A stretch of 64,000 nucleotides of DNA from Companilactobacillus versmoldensis DSM 14857 = KCTC 3814. GTDB lineage: Bacteria > Bacillota > Bacilli > Lactobacillales > Lactobacillaceae. The position numbers were made by a program, and so were the translations under genes. Of the stretch, positions 43,553-52,615 are shown in pieces; the stretch's first letter is position 1; each line of letters begins with the position of its first letter. The notes beneath the pieces are model-generated. The model made no database searches, was not told the origin of the DNA, and saw only the letters and a list, made by a program, of their open reading frames with translations. Location: contig NZ_AZFA01000010.1 in NCBI RefSeq assembly GCF_001434295.1, positions 24,409-88,408 of the forward strand, given 5' to 3'.

Positions 43553-44224
43553 TTAATCCCCATTAGCGATTTTTTCAAAGTTTGATTGAACGTCTTGATT
43601 TTTGGTTTGAACTAAGACTGGCGTTCCGTTGGTGGTCTGGTCGACTAAAGCGATTGGACGACCATTGTGGAATGAGAAGAAATAAGTGATATGTTTGGTC
43701 GTGGTATCTGAATCGTGGTCGTAAATGGCGACAACGTTATAATCGTATTCATTTTTTCCTGATTCGTTCCATCCGACTGTTAAGGATGTGTTATTGAGGC
43801 TGACTTTTGATAGATCATCAGGATAAACTGTGCCAACCACGGTTTTTAATGAATGAACACCATCATATTTTGTGTATGTTTGATTCATCGTTGGCGCCCA
43901 TTTATTGATGAACGATTCTAGTTTCTGATCCTTAGTAGTATTCCAAAGTGCTGAGGACTGCTTGTCATTAGAATTACTTTCATTATTGTGGTCAGTCGAT
44001 GCCTCATCGTTATTATTAGATTTATTAGCGTTTATTTTTGAATCCTTGTTATCTTTATCGTCAGAGATAATTTTCTTATTATTGTCTTTGTGATTGTTGC
44101 TAATAGTCGAAGTGGCTGGCTTTGATCCGGAACCCTCACTGGATCTGCTTTGATTTCCACAACCGGTCAAAACAAGCAAAATTGTTGCCATAATTGCTAC
44201 CAACTGTAAATTTTTAATTTTCAT
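43553..44224 (-). CDS. DUF4767 lipoprotein, copy 1 (single-domain form)
   Basis: 223 residues from the ATG at 44224. Signal peptide with lipobox LTGC near residue 19-22, a long Ser/Asn/Asp/Lys-rich linker (about 25-100), then one DUF4767 domain: ALWNTTKDQKLESFINKW, KYDGVHSLKT, YPDDLSKV, HITYFFSFHNGRPIALVDQ. It lacks the C-terminal second domain present in its six paralogs in this window, ending right after FEKIANGD. It would be lipid-anchored outside the membrane; function unknown. A shared palindrome and promoter lie upstream. Confidence 0.85.
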   Translation of the reverse strand: MKIKNLQLVAIMATILLVLTGCGNQSRSSEGSGSKPATSTISNNHKDNNKKIISDDKDNKDSKINANKSNNNDEASTDHNNESNSNDKQSSALWNTTKDQKLESFINKWAPTMNQTYTKYDGVHSLKTVVGTVYPDDLSKVSLNNTSLTVGWNESGKNEYDYNVVAIYDHDSDTTTKHITYFFSFHNGRPIALVDQTTNGTPVLVQTKNQDVQSNFEKIANGD

Positions 44225-44279
44225 AAATACTGCTTTCCCCTTTTCCCCAAAATTAGTCTCCCTAAGACTATTTATTTTA

Positions 44280-44321
44280 AGTCTATTCCTGATATTTGGC
44301 ATTTTCAATAAATATATTTAT
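44280..44321 (-). promoter_or_regulatory. Promoter and 14-bp palindrome, lipoprotein copy 1
   Basis: On the minus strand: palindrome ATAAATATATTTAT (44308-44321), then TTGAAA (-35) and TAGACT (-10) separated by 17 bases. The identical 14-mer occurs at 59491-59504. Confidence 0.6.
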
Positions 44322-44339
44322 AAGTTGATTAATAGCAAA

Positions 44340-44376
44340 AAAATAGCTTCAGGATATAGTTATCCTCAAGCTACAA
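44340..44376 (-). terminator. Terminator after the DarT-type gene
   Basis: TAGCTTGAGGATA/TATCCTGAAGCTA stem followed by T7 on the minus strand. Confidence 0.8.
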
Positions 44377-44378
44377 TT

Positions 44379-45461
44379 TTAGTATGGACTATCATCTTTA
44401 ATATTATATTTACCTTCGTAAGCGATATGGTCATCAATATATATTTTGAAAACATAACTTTCTGCGGGACTGATCTTGGCCTTCATCTGTTCTTTAAGTA
44501 AGGCTTTCTGACCCTTTTTTGGCCAAACGAATTCTTGACCATTTTGAATGATCCTTAATTGAACATCCAAAAATTTATCAGTTTCATCGGGATTTACTGC
44601 AAATCTTGCATCATGCCAATCTGCTAATGGATAAGGTTGACTCTGCTGACTCTTATCGTCATTTTCAATATTATTATGAATAATGTATTCATTGGATTTT
44701 AAGGTCACGTTTTTAACATAATTCCTATCTTTGAAAAATGTTGCCCGACTGGCAATGCTAATTTTCGAATCCAAATTATACATCCCATTATCATGCAATA
44801 AATTGATCAGCGTTTCTTTTTCGGCTGCTGAGCGGACGTAGACATGTCTCAACAGATCCAATTTAACGGGATCTTCTGCAACGATCTCGGATTGTTTGAT
44901 ATCGGTCAACTCTTTTTTCTCTTTTGGTGACATATCGGCTCGCATTGAGTGATTGAAATAAATTTTTTTAAATGGCAATTTAGCGAATTCTTCCGGGGTA
45001 TTCATATAATGAGGTTCTTTTCTTAAAGCCAGTGAACAATCAGTGAATTTGACGCCGGGTCTTTTCAGAAGACCTGCCAAATCGAATAGGAAAAATACCG
45101 GCACAGGGCAATTAGCTTTAAAGGCCTGATTTTCGATTTCTTCTTTGGTCTTCATACCCTCATTATAATATTGGGTCGGAGTCCTTGGTCGAAAATAGAA
45201 ACGGATCATTTTTTCAACTTCTGTTTTAGTTTGATCGATAACTCCGGAATTAGCATTATCATTTTTCATATCATTGATATTCTTCTCATCATGCTCTAAA
45301 TGATATCGAGAATGGATCTCGCCATTTTTTAAAATATTGATGGCATTTTCGATATCCGTAAAATGAAAAGCATACTTAGGCCAGTATTTACTAGTCATAC
45401 CGTACAAACCAGTTTTTTCTGGATTATCGATCAAGTCATTTATTACATCCCTAAATTCCAT
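44379..45461 (-). CDS. darT: DarT-like DNA ADP-ribosyltransferase toxin (DUF4433)
   Basis: 360 residues. DUF4433 landmarks: YAFHFTDIENAINILKNGEIHSR (about 30-52, NAD pocket with HFTD), FYFRPRTPTQYY (88-99), FNHSMRAD, and QSEIVAE with Glu192 as the probable catalytic glutamate. DarT enzymes modify thymidine bases in single-stranded DNA. The core ends near residue 235, and roughly 120 more residues form an extra C-terminal domain (from about 240, ending YKIYIDDHIAYEGKYNI-like) not usual in short DarT proteins. The macrodomain antitoxin gene lies four bases upstream, giving a DarTG operon. Confidence 0.85.
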   Translation of the reverse strand: MEFRDVINDLIDNPEKTGLYGMTSKYWPKYAFHFTDIENAINILKNGEIHSRYHLEHDEKNINDMKNDNANSGVIDQTKTEVEKMIRFYFRPRTPTQYYNEGMKTKEEIENQAFKANCPVPVFFLFDLAGLLKRPGVKFTDCSLALRKEPHYMNTPEEFAKLPFKKIYFNHSMRADMSPKEKKELTDIKQSEIVAEDPVKLDLLRHVYVRSAAEKETLINLLHDNGMYNLDSKISIASRATFFKDRNYVKNVTLKSNEYIIHNNIENDDKSQQSQPYPLADWHDARFAVNPDETDKFLDVQLRIIQNGQEFVWPKKGQKALLKEQMKAKISPAESYVFKIYIDDHIAYEGKYNIKDDSPY

Positions 45462-45464
45462 AAT

Positions 45465-46430
45465 TTATTCATCTCTCCATATATCTAATTGAATAGGCTC
45501 ATGAACTTTTTCCTTCTTAGTCGTCTTTTGATGACCTTGTTCAGGTTGTTTCATTCCTGACTGTTTCAAAGTTAAGATCTGTGCTTTCGTTCCATCAATA
45601 AAAGTTGTCGGAATCAGTTCAATATAAGAGATCGTCGACAAAAGTTCTTTGAATGCATTTTGATCTCCTTTGTCCACGATAGTTTGTGGTAACTGTGCAT
45701 CCAAAATTTTTCCAAAATCCATCAATTCATTGCGCATATCGATCAAATCCAACTGCGATAGTGAATAACTTTCTTCTGGATCATTACCATCTACCATCAA
45801 AAACATTGAATCCTCTGGTAAGTCATATGGCTCATCTACTATTTTGACTGATTTACCGTTTATTTTTAATTCATGATCTTCAAACGCTTTAGCTACATCA
45901 CTTTTAAATCTCGTCAAACTTATGTCGCATATCTCCCGTTTGACCAGCTCTCGAGCGGTCCCTGTATGTTCTGGTTCATTTTGCCAGCCTGTATAAATAT
46001 GGATAAAAATCATGATCGGCAGGTCAGCTAAATATTTTTCCATAAGCGGTTTGACTTGATTCTCCCAGTTCAATCCACCATTTCCTACTCCTAATTGTGG
46101 AAAAGAAATCGAATATATCCCCTTTTCAGAATAAGTCTCGACGAACTTTTGCAAACCTTGCTCTAAATATTCGATTTTTGATTTACTCCGCCAATTTTGT
46201 TTGGTCGGAAAATTCAAGATCCATTTATCTTCAGATTTATATAACAACAATTTACCAACGACCAAACTGCCTGCTTTACAGTACTCGCGGTATTCCTTAT
46301 ACATATCCGGATAAAGCTTTTTGTAATCCAGTGCGATACCTTTCCCCATGACGCCAACAGTATTTACCGTATTGACTAATACTTGAGCTGGACTATCAAA
46401 CAAGTTTTGATCGACGTATTGTAGTGGCAT
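45465..46430 (-). CDS. darG: DarG-like macrodomain antitoxin
   Basis: 321 residues from the ATG at 46430, four bases after GGAGGT. The N-terminal macrodomain shows ADP-ribose loops: AQVLVNTVNTVGVMGKGIAL (15-34) and SFPQLGVGNGGLNW (around 117-130). This is the DarG arrangement that removes ADP-ribose from thymidine. The C-terminal half (about 165-321) is a separate domain of unknown fold, which in known DarG proteins binds and blocks DarT. A second, presumed neutralising role is therefore inferred. Antitoxin gene first, toxin second. Confidence 0.86.
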   Translation of the reverse strand: MPLQYVDQNLFDSPAQVLVNTVNTVGVMGKGIALDYKKLYPDMYKEYREYCKAGSLVVGKLLLYKSEDKWILNFPTKQNWRSKSKIEYLEQGLQKFVETYSEKGIYSISFPQLGVGNGGLNWENQVKPLMEKYLADLPIMIFIHIYTGWQNEPEHTGTARELVKREICDISLTRFKSDVAKAFEDHELKINGKSVKIVDEPYDLPEDSMFLMVDGNDPEESYSLSQLDLIDMRNELMDFGKILDAQLPQTIVDKGDQNAFKELLSTISYIELIPTTFIDGTKAQILTLKQSGMKQPEQGHQKTTKKEKVHEPIQLDIWRDE

Positions 46431-46504
46431 TTTGACCTCCAAAAAATTAAACTGCTTATTTTATTATAGTACAAACTAAATTACGAATTTTTAATTTAAA
46501 GACA

Positions 46505-46540
46505 TCAAAAAAAGCCATGTCATTTCTGACATGGCTTAAA
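46505..46540 (-). terminator. Terminator after the aldo/keto reductase gene
   Basis: AAGCCATGTC-atttct-GACATGGCTT with A7 flank. Confidence 0.82.
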
Positions 46541-46551
46541 TCAATTAAATT

Positions 46552-47424
46552 TTACTTTTGTAGTTTTGACAATGTCTCAAAGTCTTCGTCGCTCAAGTTA
46601 ACATTTGCGGCAGCAATATTGTCTTTCAAGTGTTCGAGTGAACTTGTTCCTGGGATAGGAATAATGTTGTCAGAACGCTTCAACAACCATGCTAGAGCAA
46701 TTTGGGCTGAACTAGCATTGTACTTCTTGGCAATGTCGTTTAATGGGCTATCAGCCTTAGTCAAATTACCTGTGTCAAGTGGGAACCATGGCAAGAAGGC
46801 CATTCCTTGTTCCTTAGCATAGTCAACAATCTCATCATCATCTTTATGATGGCCGACGTTGTACAAGTTTTCGACAGCATCGATCTTAGCAACCTTTTGA
46901 ACGTCTTTTAATTCGTCCAAAGTTACTTGACTGACACCGATATGCTTGATCTTACCTTCGTCTTGCATCTTCTTCAATTCGCCCACTTGTTCTTCAAGTG
47001 TGTAGTGTGAATCGATTCTGTGCAAGAACAACAAGTCTTCGTGGTCACGATTGAATAAACGTAATGAAAGCTCTACTTCTTGGCGCAAGAATGCAGGGGC
47101 ACCAACTGGAGTCCATTCGTTCTCACCAGTCCGAACTTGGCCAACCTTATCAGAAATGAAAATCTTATCTGAATCAGAATAGTCCTTCAAAGCCTTAGCC
47201 AAATATGTATCAGCATGCCATGGGCCATATGAATCAGCAGTATCAATGAAGTTGACACCCAAATCAAACGAACTCTTGATCAAATCAGCAGCTTGGTCAG
47301 GATCCTTGTAAGGACCCCAAACACCGTTACCAGTCAATTGCATCGTACCGTAACCTAAACGATTAACAATGAAATCCTTATCAAATTCATATGTACCAGC
47401 CTTAGTAGCACTAGTTTCATCCAT
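46552..47424 (-). CDS. Aldo/keto reductase (YdbC/AKR-like oxidoreductase)
   Basis: 290 residues. NRLGYGTMQLTGNGVWGP and Asp61 (NFIDTADSYGP), Tyr66, Lys93 (FISDKVG), His135 (LLFLHRID) make the tetrad, and IIPIPGTSSLEHLKDN is the cofactor tail. The pattern is that of E. coli YdbC (pyridoxal/aldehyde reductase-like). Sixth AKR gene in the window, of two or three classes. GAGGAGGAATTATAC precedes the ATG. Monocistronic. Confidence 0.88.
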   Translation of the reverse strand: MDETSATKAGTYEFDKDFIVNRLGYGTMQLTGNGVWGPYKDPDQAADLIKSSFDLGVNFIDTADSYGPWHADTYLAKALKDYSDSDKIFISDKVGQVRTGENEWTPVGAPAFLRQEVELSLRLFNRDHEDLLFLHRIDSHYTLEEQVGELKKMQDEGKIKHIGVSQVTLDELKDVQKVAKIDAVENLYNVGHHKDDDEIVDYAKEQGMAFLPWFPLDTGNLTKADSPLNDIAKKYNASSAQIALAWLLKRSDNIIPIPGTSSLEHLKDNIAAANVNLSDEDFETLSKLQK

Positions 47425-47545
47425 GTATAATTCCTCCTCGTGAATATCAAAATAGAAATATTACATATTTAAATTAACGCAATTATTTTATTAAAACAAA
47501 CATTTAGAATTATGAATAAAAGTTTATCGAGTGGAATTCAGACGC

Positions 47546-48502
47546 TTATTGCTCTTTGATTTTATCAGCACAATCCTGAACAATCTGCTTCTGTTCCGGA
47601 GTTGAATAGTATTTGGAAACTAGGTCAGATAAACTAATCGTCGATTCCTTTTGGGTTTCAGTTGCCATAACATCGGAACTATCAGGATCTCTAGTCCAAT
47701 AGTGGACTGTCTTACCTTGAAGTTGAAAATCAATATCAGAAATAACTGCATTATCTTCATAAATAGTATATCTAGTACCTTTCTTAACATACAAAGAAAA
47801 ATTTTGAGGTGCCATTGTTATATCATCATGGCCAGACATCATATAAATCATTGCCCCAATCATTTTAGGATCGGTAGTATCATAAGTATCTTTTGAATCA
47901 GTCGACTTATTCTGATCTGTTGTCCCTTCATCGGTTTCAGTTGTTTGCAAACTAGATTCATTGCTTCCACTGGCAGGATTTTTGACACTTTTATTCTTTA
48001 TTATTTTGGTAAAGACTGTCTTAAAGCTGTCATCAGTAGCTAGCTCAAGCTGTGGTTTGTCTGCCGCAGTATCACAGACCAATACGACTGGTCTGCGATC
48101 ATGGAATGCAAAGAAATACGTCAATGGCGTATTAGCTGAGCCTGAATCGTAAATTGCCACGACTGTGTAATCATTCTTGGACAATCCTTGTTCGTCCCAA
48201 CCAATCGTATCCTTTGAACCAGAAATTTTTGTCTTAGAAAAATCTTTTGGATAAGTCGCATTCGTCGAGGTCTCGATTGGAGTCTTCCCATCATATTTGT
48301 TGAATTTCTCATTTTGGGAAGCTGCGAAACCATTCATATAAGATTCCAAGCGGTTATCCTTTTTATAGTTCCAAAGTGGTTTGGTACTTTGACTATCAGT
48401 TTGTTGCGTCGATGAATGGTCGTTTTTTTGACTATCGCATCCAGCTAAAACAAAAACGCTAAAAACTAGTAGTAGCGCAGTAGTTAATCCTTTTTTCTTC
48501 AT
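47546..48502 (-). CDS. DUF4767 two-domain lipoprotein, copy 2
   Basis: 318 residues. Signal peptide with LAGC lipobox near residue 19-22, a short Gln/Ser/Thr linker, DUF4767 domain (LWNYKKDNRLESYMNGF, KYDGKTPIETS, PLTYFFAFHDRRPVVLV), a second Ser/Thr/Asp linker, and a C-terminal domain starting DPKMIGAMIYMMSG and ending SLSDLVSKYYSTPEQKQIVQ. Anchored on the cell surface side of the membrane; function unknown. Closest to copy 3, its neighbour. GAGGGATTTTT precedes the ATG. Confidence 0.87.
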   Translation of the reverse strand: MKKKGLTTALLLVFSVFVLAGCDSQKNDHSSTQQTDSQSTKPLWNYKKDNRLESYMNGFAASQNEKFNKYDGKTPIETSTNATYPKDFSKTKISGSKDTIGWDEQGLSKNDYTVVAIYDSGSANTPLTYFFAFHDRRPVVLVCDTAADKPQLELATDDSFKTVFTKIIKNKSVKNPASGSNESSLQTTETDEGTTDQNKSTDSKDTYDTTDPKMIGAMIYMMSGHDDITMAPQNFSLYVKKGTRYTIYEDNAVISDIDFQLQGKTVHYWTRDPDSSDVMATETQKESTISLSDLVSKYYSTPEQKQIVQDCADKIKEQ

Positions 48503-48540
48503 AAAAATCCCTCTTAAATATATTCCCTAAAGTCTTATCT

Positions 48541-48591
48541 AAGTTTACTCGTTTGATTTTCTGGACTCAATCAAGATATGAATATATTTAT
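48541..48591 (-). promoter_or_regulatory. Promoter and palindrome, lipoprotein copy 2
   Basis: Minus strand: ATAAATATATTCAT (13 of 14 to the palindrome, 48578-48591), then TTGAGT and TAAACT with 17 bases between. Confidence 0.58.
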
Positions 48592-48608
48592 ATAGAATTT
48601 GAGGATAA

Positions 48609-48646
48609 TAAAAAAACATCAAGACTCTTTAAGAATCTTGATGCCT
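48609..48646 (-). terminator. Terminator after lipoprotein copy 3
   Basis: CATCAAGATTCTT/AAGAGTCTTGATG stem followed by T7 on the minus strand. Confidence 0.78.
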
Positions 48647-48680
48647 ATTGAAATTATTAGCGTAATTTACTACTGAAGGA

Positions 48681-49673
48681 TTATCCTTCTTGGATATTAT
48701 CAGCAGCATCTTGAACGATTTGTTTCTGTTCTGGAGTTGAATAGTATTTGGAAATCAATTCAGACAACGAAATCGTATATTCTTTCTTTGTCTGCTGTAA
48801 GATCACATCGGCACTAGTAGGATCTCTGAGCCAATAGTTAACATTATCTCCATCTATTTGATAACTGACTTCAGAAGCAGCGTTACCAACATCCATCTCA
48901 TATTTGTTGTCATCTAGAGAATACATAGTCACACTCGGTATATCATCTGACAATTGACCGCCGTTGTTCTCACCTGAAAAAACCATTATTCCAATTAATT
49001 TTGGATCTGTGACTGTTTCTGTATCATTGGAGTCCATCTGAGCAGATTCAGAGTCAGAAGTTGCTTGATTATTACTCTGAGATTGTTGATCGTCTATACT
49101 AACATTGCCAATCGTAGGGTCTTTTACAGTCTTATTTTTAGCAATTTTATCAAAGTCAGCTTCTAAATCTGGGCCGTCAGCTTCTCTTAGTTGCGGATTA
49201 GTAGATTCAGTATCGCAAACTAACACCACTGGCTTGTGATCATGAAAAGCAAAGAAATAAGTTAATGGTACCGGGATCGGCAGGTCTTTGTTGTGATAAT
49301 CGTAAATTGCTACAACATTATAATCATATTTATCCAATCCTTGTTGTTCCCAACCAATTGTGCTTTTTGAACCAGCAACTTTTGCTTTAGAAAAATCTTC
49401 TGGATAAGTACCTGATGTTGATGTTTTAACTGATCCTTTGCCATCGTATTTATCGAGCATTTCGTCTTTTACAGCTGCAAAAGATCTCATATATGTGCCC
49501 AAACGCTTATCTTTTTTGTAGTTCCAAAGTGGTTTCGATTTTTTTGCTTTAGCTTGTTGTGTTGTCATCTGCGTATCTTTTCGACCGTCGGCATCCCCTT
49601 TTGCCGTACATCCTGCTAAAGCTATGGCGCCAAAAATCAGTACCATGGTAATAGCTAATCCCCGTGATTTCAT
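48681..49673 (-). CDS. DUF4767 two-domain lipoprotein, copy 3
   Basis: 330 residues. Lipobox LAGC near residue 19-22. DUF4767 domain: LWNYKKDKRLGTYMRSF, KYDGKGSVKTS, YPEDFSKAKVAGSK, PLTYFFAFHDHKPVVLV. C-terminal domain from DPKLIGIMVFSG to the shared end SLSELISKYYSTPEQKQIVQDAADNIQ. A GAGGGGA site precedes the ATG. High similarity to copy 2 indicates a local duplication. Its own promoter and terminator indicate separate transcription. Confidence 0.87.
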   Translation of the reverse strand: MKSRGLAITMVLIFGAIALAGCTAKGDADGRKDTQMTTQQAKAKKSKPLWNYKKDKRLGTYMRSFAAVKDEMLDKYDGKGSVKTSTSGTYPEDFSKAKVAGSKSTIGWEQQGLDKYDYNVVAIYDYHNKDLPIPVPLTYFFAFHDHKPVVLVCDTESTNPQLREADGPDLEADFDKIAKNKTVKDPTIGNVSIDDQQSQSNNQATSDSESAQMDSNDTETVTDPKLIGIMVFSGENNGGQLSDDIPSVTMYSLDDNKYEMDVGNAASEVSYQIDGDNVNYWLRDPTSADVILQQTKKEYTISLSELISKYYSTPEQKQIVQDAADNIQEG

Positions 49674-49717
49674 ACTAAAAAATTCCCCTCAAATATATCT
49701 TAATTTTTAAAGCATGA

Positions 49718-49771
49718 TTTAAGTTTACTCGTCTTATTTTGAACACTCAATCAAATTATTAATAGATTTAT
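49718..49771 (-). promoter_or_regulatory. Promoter and palindrome, lipoprotein copy 3
   Basis: Minus strand: ATAAATCTATTAAT (12 of 14, 49758-49771), TTGAGT and TAAACT 17 bases apart. Confidence 0.55.
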
Positions 49772-49787
49772 ATTGTTGATTTAAACA

Positions 49788-49826
49788 AAAAAACATCAAG
49801 ATCATTTGACTGACCTTGATGTTTAA
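49788..49826 (-). terminator. Terminator after lipoprotein copy 4
   Basis: AAACATCAAG/CTTGATGTTT arms with partly paired centre, followed by T-rich minus-strand tail. Confidence 0.75.
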
Positions 49827-49832
49827 TATTGA

Positions 49833-50861
49833 TTATTCTTCACTGACTGGACCCATATTATTTACAATGTCATCAACATATTGCTTTTGGGCAGTCGTCG
49901 AATAATTTGCATTTTGTAAGTCTCGCAAACTATATTTGACTGGATCATAAGTTGCTTCTGCTTCGCTTCTACCGCCACTCAAGTCTTTCTTGTAATATGT
50001 GACACTGTCACCACTGAAATTATAACCAATACTGGATGCTGAAGTACCAGTTCCCATCCAATACCTACCGTTATACTTGTAAACCCCCAGCATATCTTCT
50101 TCTTGAGAATAGTCGACTCCGTCAGAGACTTTCATCCCTAACAAAATACCGACTGTTCTTGGATCAGTGACTAAATCATCGGAATTGCTCTTTTTCGAAG
50201 AACTACTGTGGGAATCTGATTTCGAATTTGATCCAGAGTTTGATTCTGAGTTAGAACTTGTTTGTGAACCTGAGTAAGTTGCCGATTTTCCACTTGCGAT
50301 TTCTTCAAAGTTGGTATTAATATCGTTGTTCTTAGTCTCAGTTAAATTAGGTGTACCTTCGGTGCTTTGGTCAACTAAGGCCACTGGTTGATCATTGTGG
50401 AAAGCAAAGAAATAAGTGATGTGATCTGGAGATTGTGCGCCGTCATAATTGTAAATAGCAACGACATTATAATCATGGTCTCCATGGCCATTTTCACTCC
50501 AGCCGATTGAAGCTTTTGATCCATCAACATTAACTTTCGATAAATTCTTAGGATACGATACACCCGTTGCGATCTTCAATGGATGGACGCCATCATACTT
50601 GGTATAAGTTTGGTGCATCGTTGGTGCCCATTGATCGATAAATTCTTTCAATTTCTTATCTCTTGTCGTATTCCAAAGCGTAGTTGGCGCGTTATCGCTC
50701 GAATTTGATTTACTGTTCTTTTGTTGTTTATTGGCAGTGGTTTTCTGACTAGATGATTGGCCACTGGCAGAATTATTTTGACCACCACATCCCGTCAAAA
50801 CAAATGCCAGCATTGCTATAACAGCAAGTAGCTGAAATTTTTTACCTTATTTAAGATTCAT
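49833..50861 (-). pseudogene. DUF4767 two-domain lipoprotein, copy 4, with a stop at codon 5
   Basis: The ATG at 50861, right after GGGGGAAATT, reads MNLK then TAA (50847-50849), then the same frame continues GKKFQLLAVIAMLAFVLTGCGG, an ordinary lipoprotein signal, through an intact DUF4767 domain (LWNTTRDKKLKEFIDQW, KYDGVHPLKI, HITYFFAFHNDQPVALVDQ) and C-terminal domain (DPRTVGILLGMKV to the YSTTAQKQYVDD end). Translation could restart at the ATG at 50813, but that would lose the charged part of the signal. The gap from 50813 to 50861 is otherwise coding-like. Either a pseudogene, an error, or a truncated-signal protein. Confidence 0.75.
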
Positions 50862-50926
50862 AATTTCCCCCTATATTTGTTTTAATCCCCAAAACAAAGT
50901 GCCGAAAGAAAATTCACATCAGTACT

Positions 50927-50940
50927 ATAAATATAATTAT
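50927..50940 (-). promoter_or_regulatory. Palindrome upstream of lipoprotein copy 4
   Basis: 13 of 14 match to ATAAATATATTTAT, 66 bp before the original start codon. Confidence 0.5.
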
Positions 50941-50954
50941 ATGTATCCCAACAA

Positions 50955-50994
50955 AAAAACACAACAAGCTGACTTTAGCTTAATTGTGTTTTCG
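50955..50994 (-). terminator. Terminator after lipoprotein copy 5
   Basis: AACACAATTAAGCT/AGCTTGTTGTGTT imperfect stem followed by T7 on the minus strand. Confidence 0.72.
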
Positions 50995-51011
50995 ATTTGA
51001 AATTTTTCTAT

Positions 51012-51986
51012 TTAGCTATGCTCAACAGTAGCGTGATTAAGTGCCAGTTGCATGATCCGTTTTTGCGACTCATTACCATAATGCTTTTGTTGAAGTTCTT
51101 TCAAACTCAAAACATGTTCAAAATACTTAGCAGTAGCTATCGATTGGTAGTTTGGATCAATCGTCCAATAATGAACATTATCGCCAACTATTTTGTACCG
51201 AAGCGTTGAAATGACCGTTCTTTCACCGATCGTATTTTGATCCCCACCTAAGTCGATAGTCAAATTGGGTTCAGTCGTGACGTCAGTATCTGGTTGAACC
51301 TCTTCCCTGACCATGATCCCGACCATCTTCGGATCCCTGATTATATTATTCTCAATCTTTTTGGCAGGTGGAGTGGCTGGTTTTGCGGGAGCTTCATTTG
51401 TGGAGATTTTGGCAAAATTAGTTTTAACATCTGCATTTTCAGTTTCGGTCAAACGTGGGTCACCATCGCGACTTTGATCGACTAAAACGACCGGTTTCTT
51501 ATCATGGAAGGCAAAAAAGTAGGTGATGTGATTAGGAGTTGGTGGAACAACGCCATCATGATTGTAGATGGCCACGACATTGTATTCTTTTGAACCACTA
51601 CCATCTTTGCTCCAACCAATGGAAACCTTCGAGCCATTAACGGTAACTCGAGTTAAATCATCGGGATACATTGTACCCGTTGAAGTCTTGAGTGAATTAG
51701 CTCCGTCATACTTCGTATACGATTGATGCATAGTTGGTGCCCACTGATCGATAAAATTTTTCAGCTGAACATCTTTTTCTCGATCCCATAATGCAATAAC
51801 TTTTTTAGGAGCAACGTTTTCATGTTGAATGTTCTTTTTAGGCTTCACTGTTTTTGCAGGTTTTTCAACATGTTTTTGGGCATCAGCGTCCACTGTGCTA
51901 CCTTGCTGACTGCTATTTCCGCAGCCAGTCAAAATAAATACGCTTAATGCCAAAATACTTAACATTCCAATTTTGCCAGTTTTCAT
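51012..51986 (-). CDS. DUF4767 two-domain lipoprotein, copy 5
   Basis: 324 residues. Lipobox LTGC near 19-22, a Lys/Pro/Val-rich linker (about 30-70) unlike the Ser-rich linkers of the others, DUF4767 domain (LWDREKDVQLKNFIDQW, KYDGANSLKTS, HITYFFAFHDKKPVVLVDQ), then RDPKMVGIMVREE and a C-terminal domain ending SLKELQQKHYGNESQKRIMQ, the most diverged tail of the set. No match to the shared palindrome was found upstream. Function unknown; surface lipoprotein. Confidence 0.85.
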   Translation of the reverse strand: MKTGKIGMLSILALSVFILTGCGNSSQQGSTVDADAQKHVEKPAKTVKPKKNIQHENVAPKKVIALWDREKDVQLKNFIDQWAPTMHQSYTKYDGANSLKTSTGTMYPDDLTRVTVNGSKVSIGWSKDGSGSKEYNVVAIYNHDGVVPPTPNHITYFFAFHDKKPVVLVDQSRDGDPRLTETENADVKTNFAKISTNEAPAKPATPPAKKIENNIIRDPKMVGIMVREEVQPDTDVTTEPNLTIDLGGDQNTIGERTVISTLRYKIVGDNVHYWTIDPNYQSIATAKYFEHVLSLKELQQKHYGNESQKRIMQLALNHATVEHS

Positions 51987-52045
51987 AATCTCGATATTTC
52001 ACCCAATATTTCAATTATTTTTTATGCAAAAAGCAACGAAAAGAA

Positions 52046-52093
52046 AAAGAGAGCATCAAAACTATCAGTGGTAGTTTTAGTGCTCTCTTGCTT
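52046..52093 (-). terminator. Strong hairpin terminator
   Basis: AGAGAGCATCAAAACTATC/GTAGTTTTAGTGCTCTCTT, about 19-bp stem with one mismatch, between the CAP locus and lipoprotein copy 5. Confidence 0.8.
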
Positions 52094-52255
52094 TGTTCAT
52101 TGTCATGCATAGATTTCAGACCATGCATCCATCTGTAATCACTTTTATAATACATAAAGATACATGTCATGACAAGCTAAATATTATTCAATATTATGAT
52201 CATTATTGTTAATACCGAAACCTATCAGCAATCGTTATAGATAACCTTTTATCTA

Positions 52256-52615
52256 TTATTTAATCCAGGGTGTCAATCCCTCATCAAAATAGTATTGAGC
52301 AGGTTCATCCATTTTAAGTAAGCAGTGACCCCAGCCAACGGCATTCCCATTAGCATCGTAAATCAATGCAGCTGTATCCAGACCGTCAGCACCTACTGCG
52401 TCCCAAATCGAACCTTCTAAGGGATTCGGTTCTTCAAACGGCGCATCAAGAAAGTCTTCAAGATCACTCTTAGTCTTAAAAATATGGTCTGACACATAAT
52501 AATTTGTTCCTAAATCATAGCCATAAATATTTTTAAATTGTTGAGCAACTTCTTCTTTAGTTAAGCCAAATTGATCAATAGTAGTTGAATTGAATTGAAT
52601 TGATCTGAATTCCAA
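52256..52615 (-). CDS. C-terminal fragment of the CAP-domain protein (separate frame)
   Basis: Open frame from a TTG at 52615, without its own ribosome site, overlapping the end of the CAP gene by 55 bp. From FNSTTIDQFGLTKEEVAQQF on (about 105 residues, ending DEGLTPWIK) it reads as the natural continuation of the CAP protein: deleting one of the three TTGAA units at 52585-52599 fuses the two frames as WNSDQFNSTTIDQFGL. It is therefore best seen as a detached C-terminal domain. That domain has no family I recognise; it has SDHIFKTKSDLEDFLDAPF and NAVGWGHCLLK. Confidence 0.7.
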   Translation of the reverse strand: MEFRSIQFNSTTIDQFGLTKEEVAQQFKNIYGYDLGTNYYVSDHIFKTKSDLEDFLDAPFEEPNPLEGSIWDAVGADGLDTAALIYDANGNAVGWGHCLLKMDEPAQYYFDEGLTPWIK

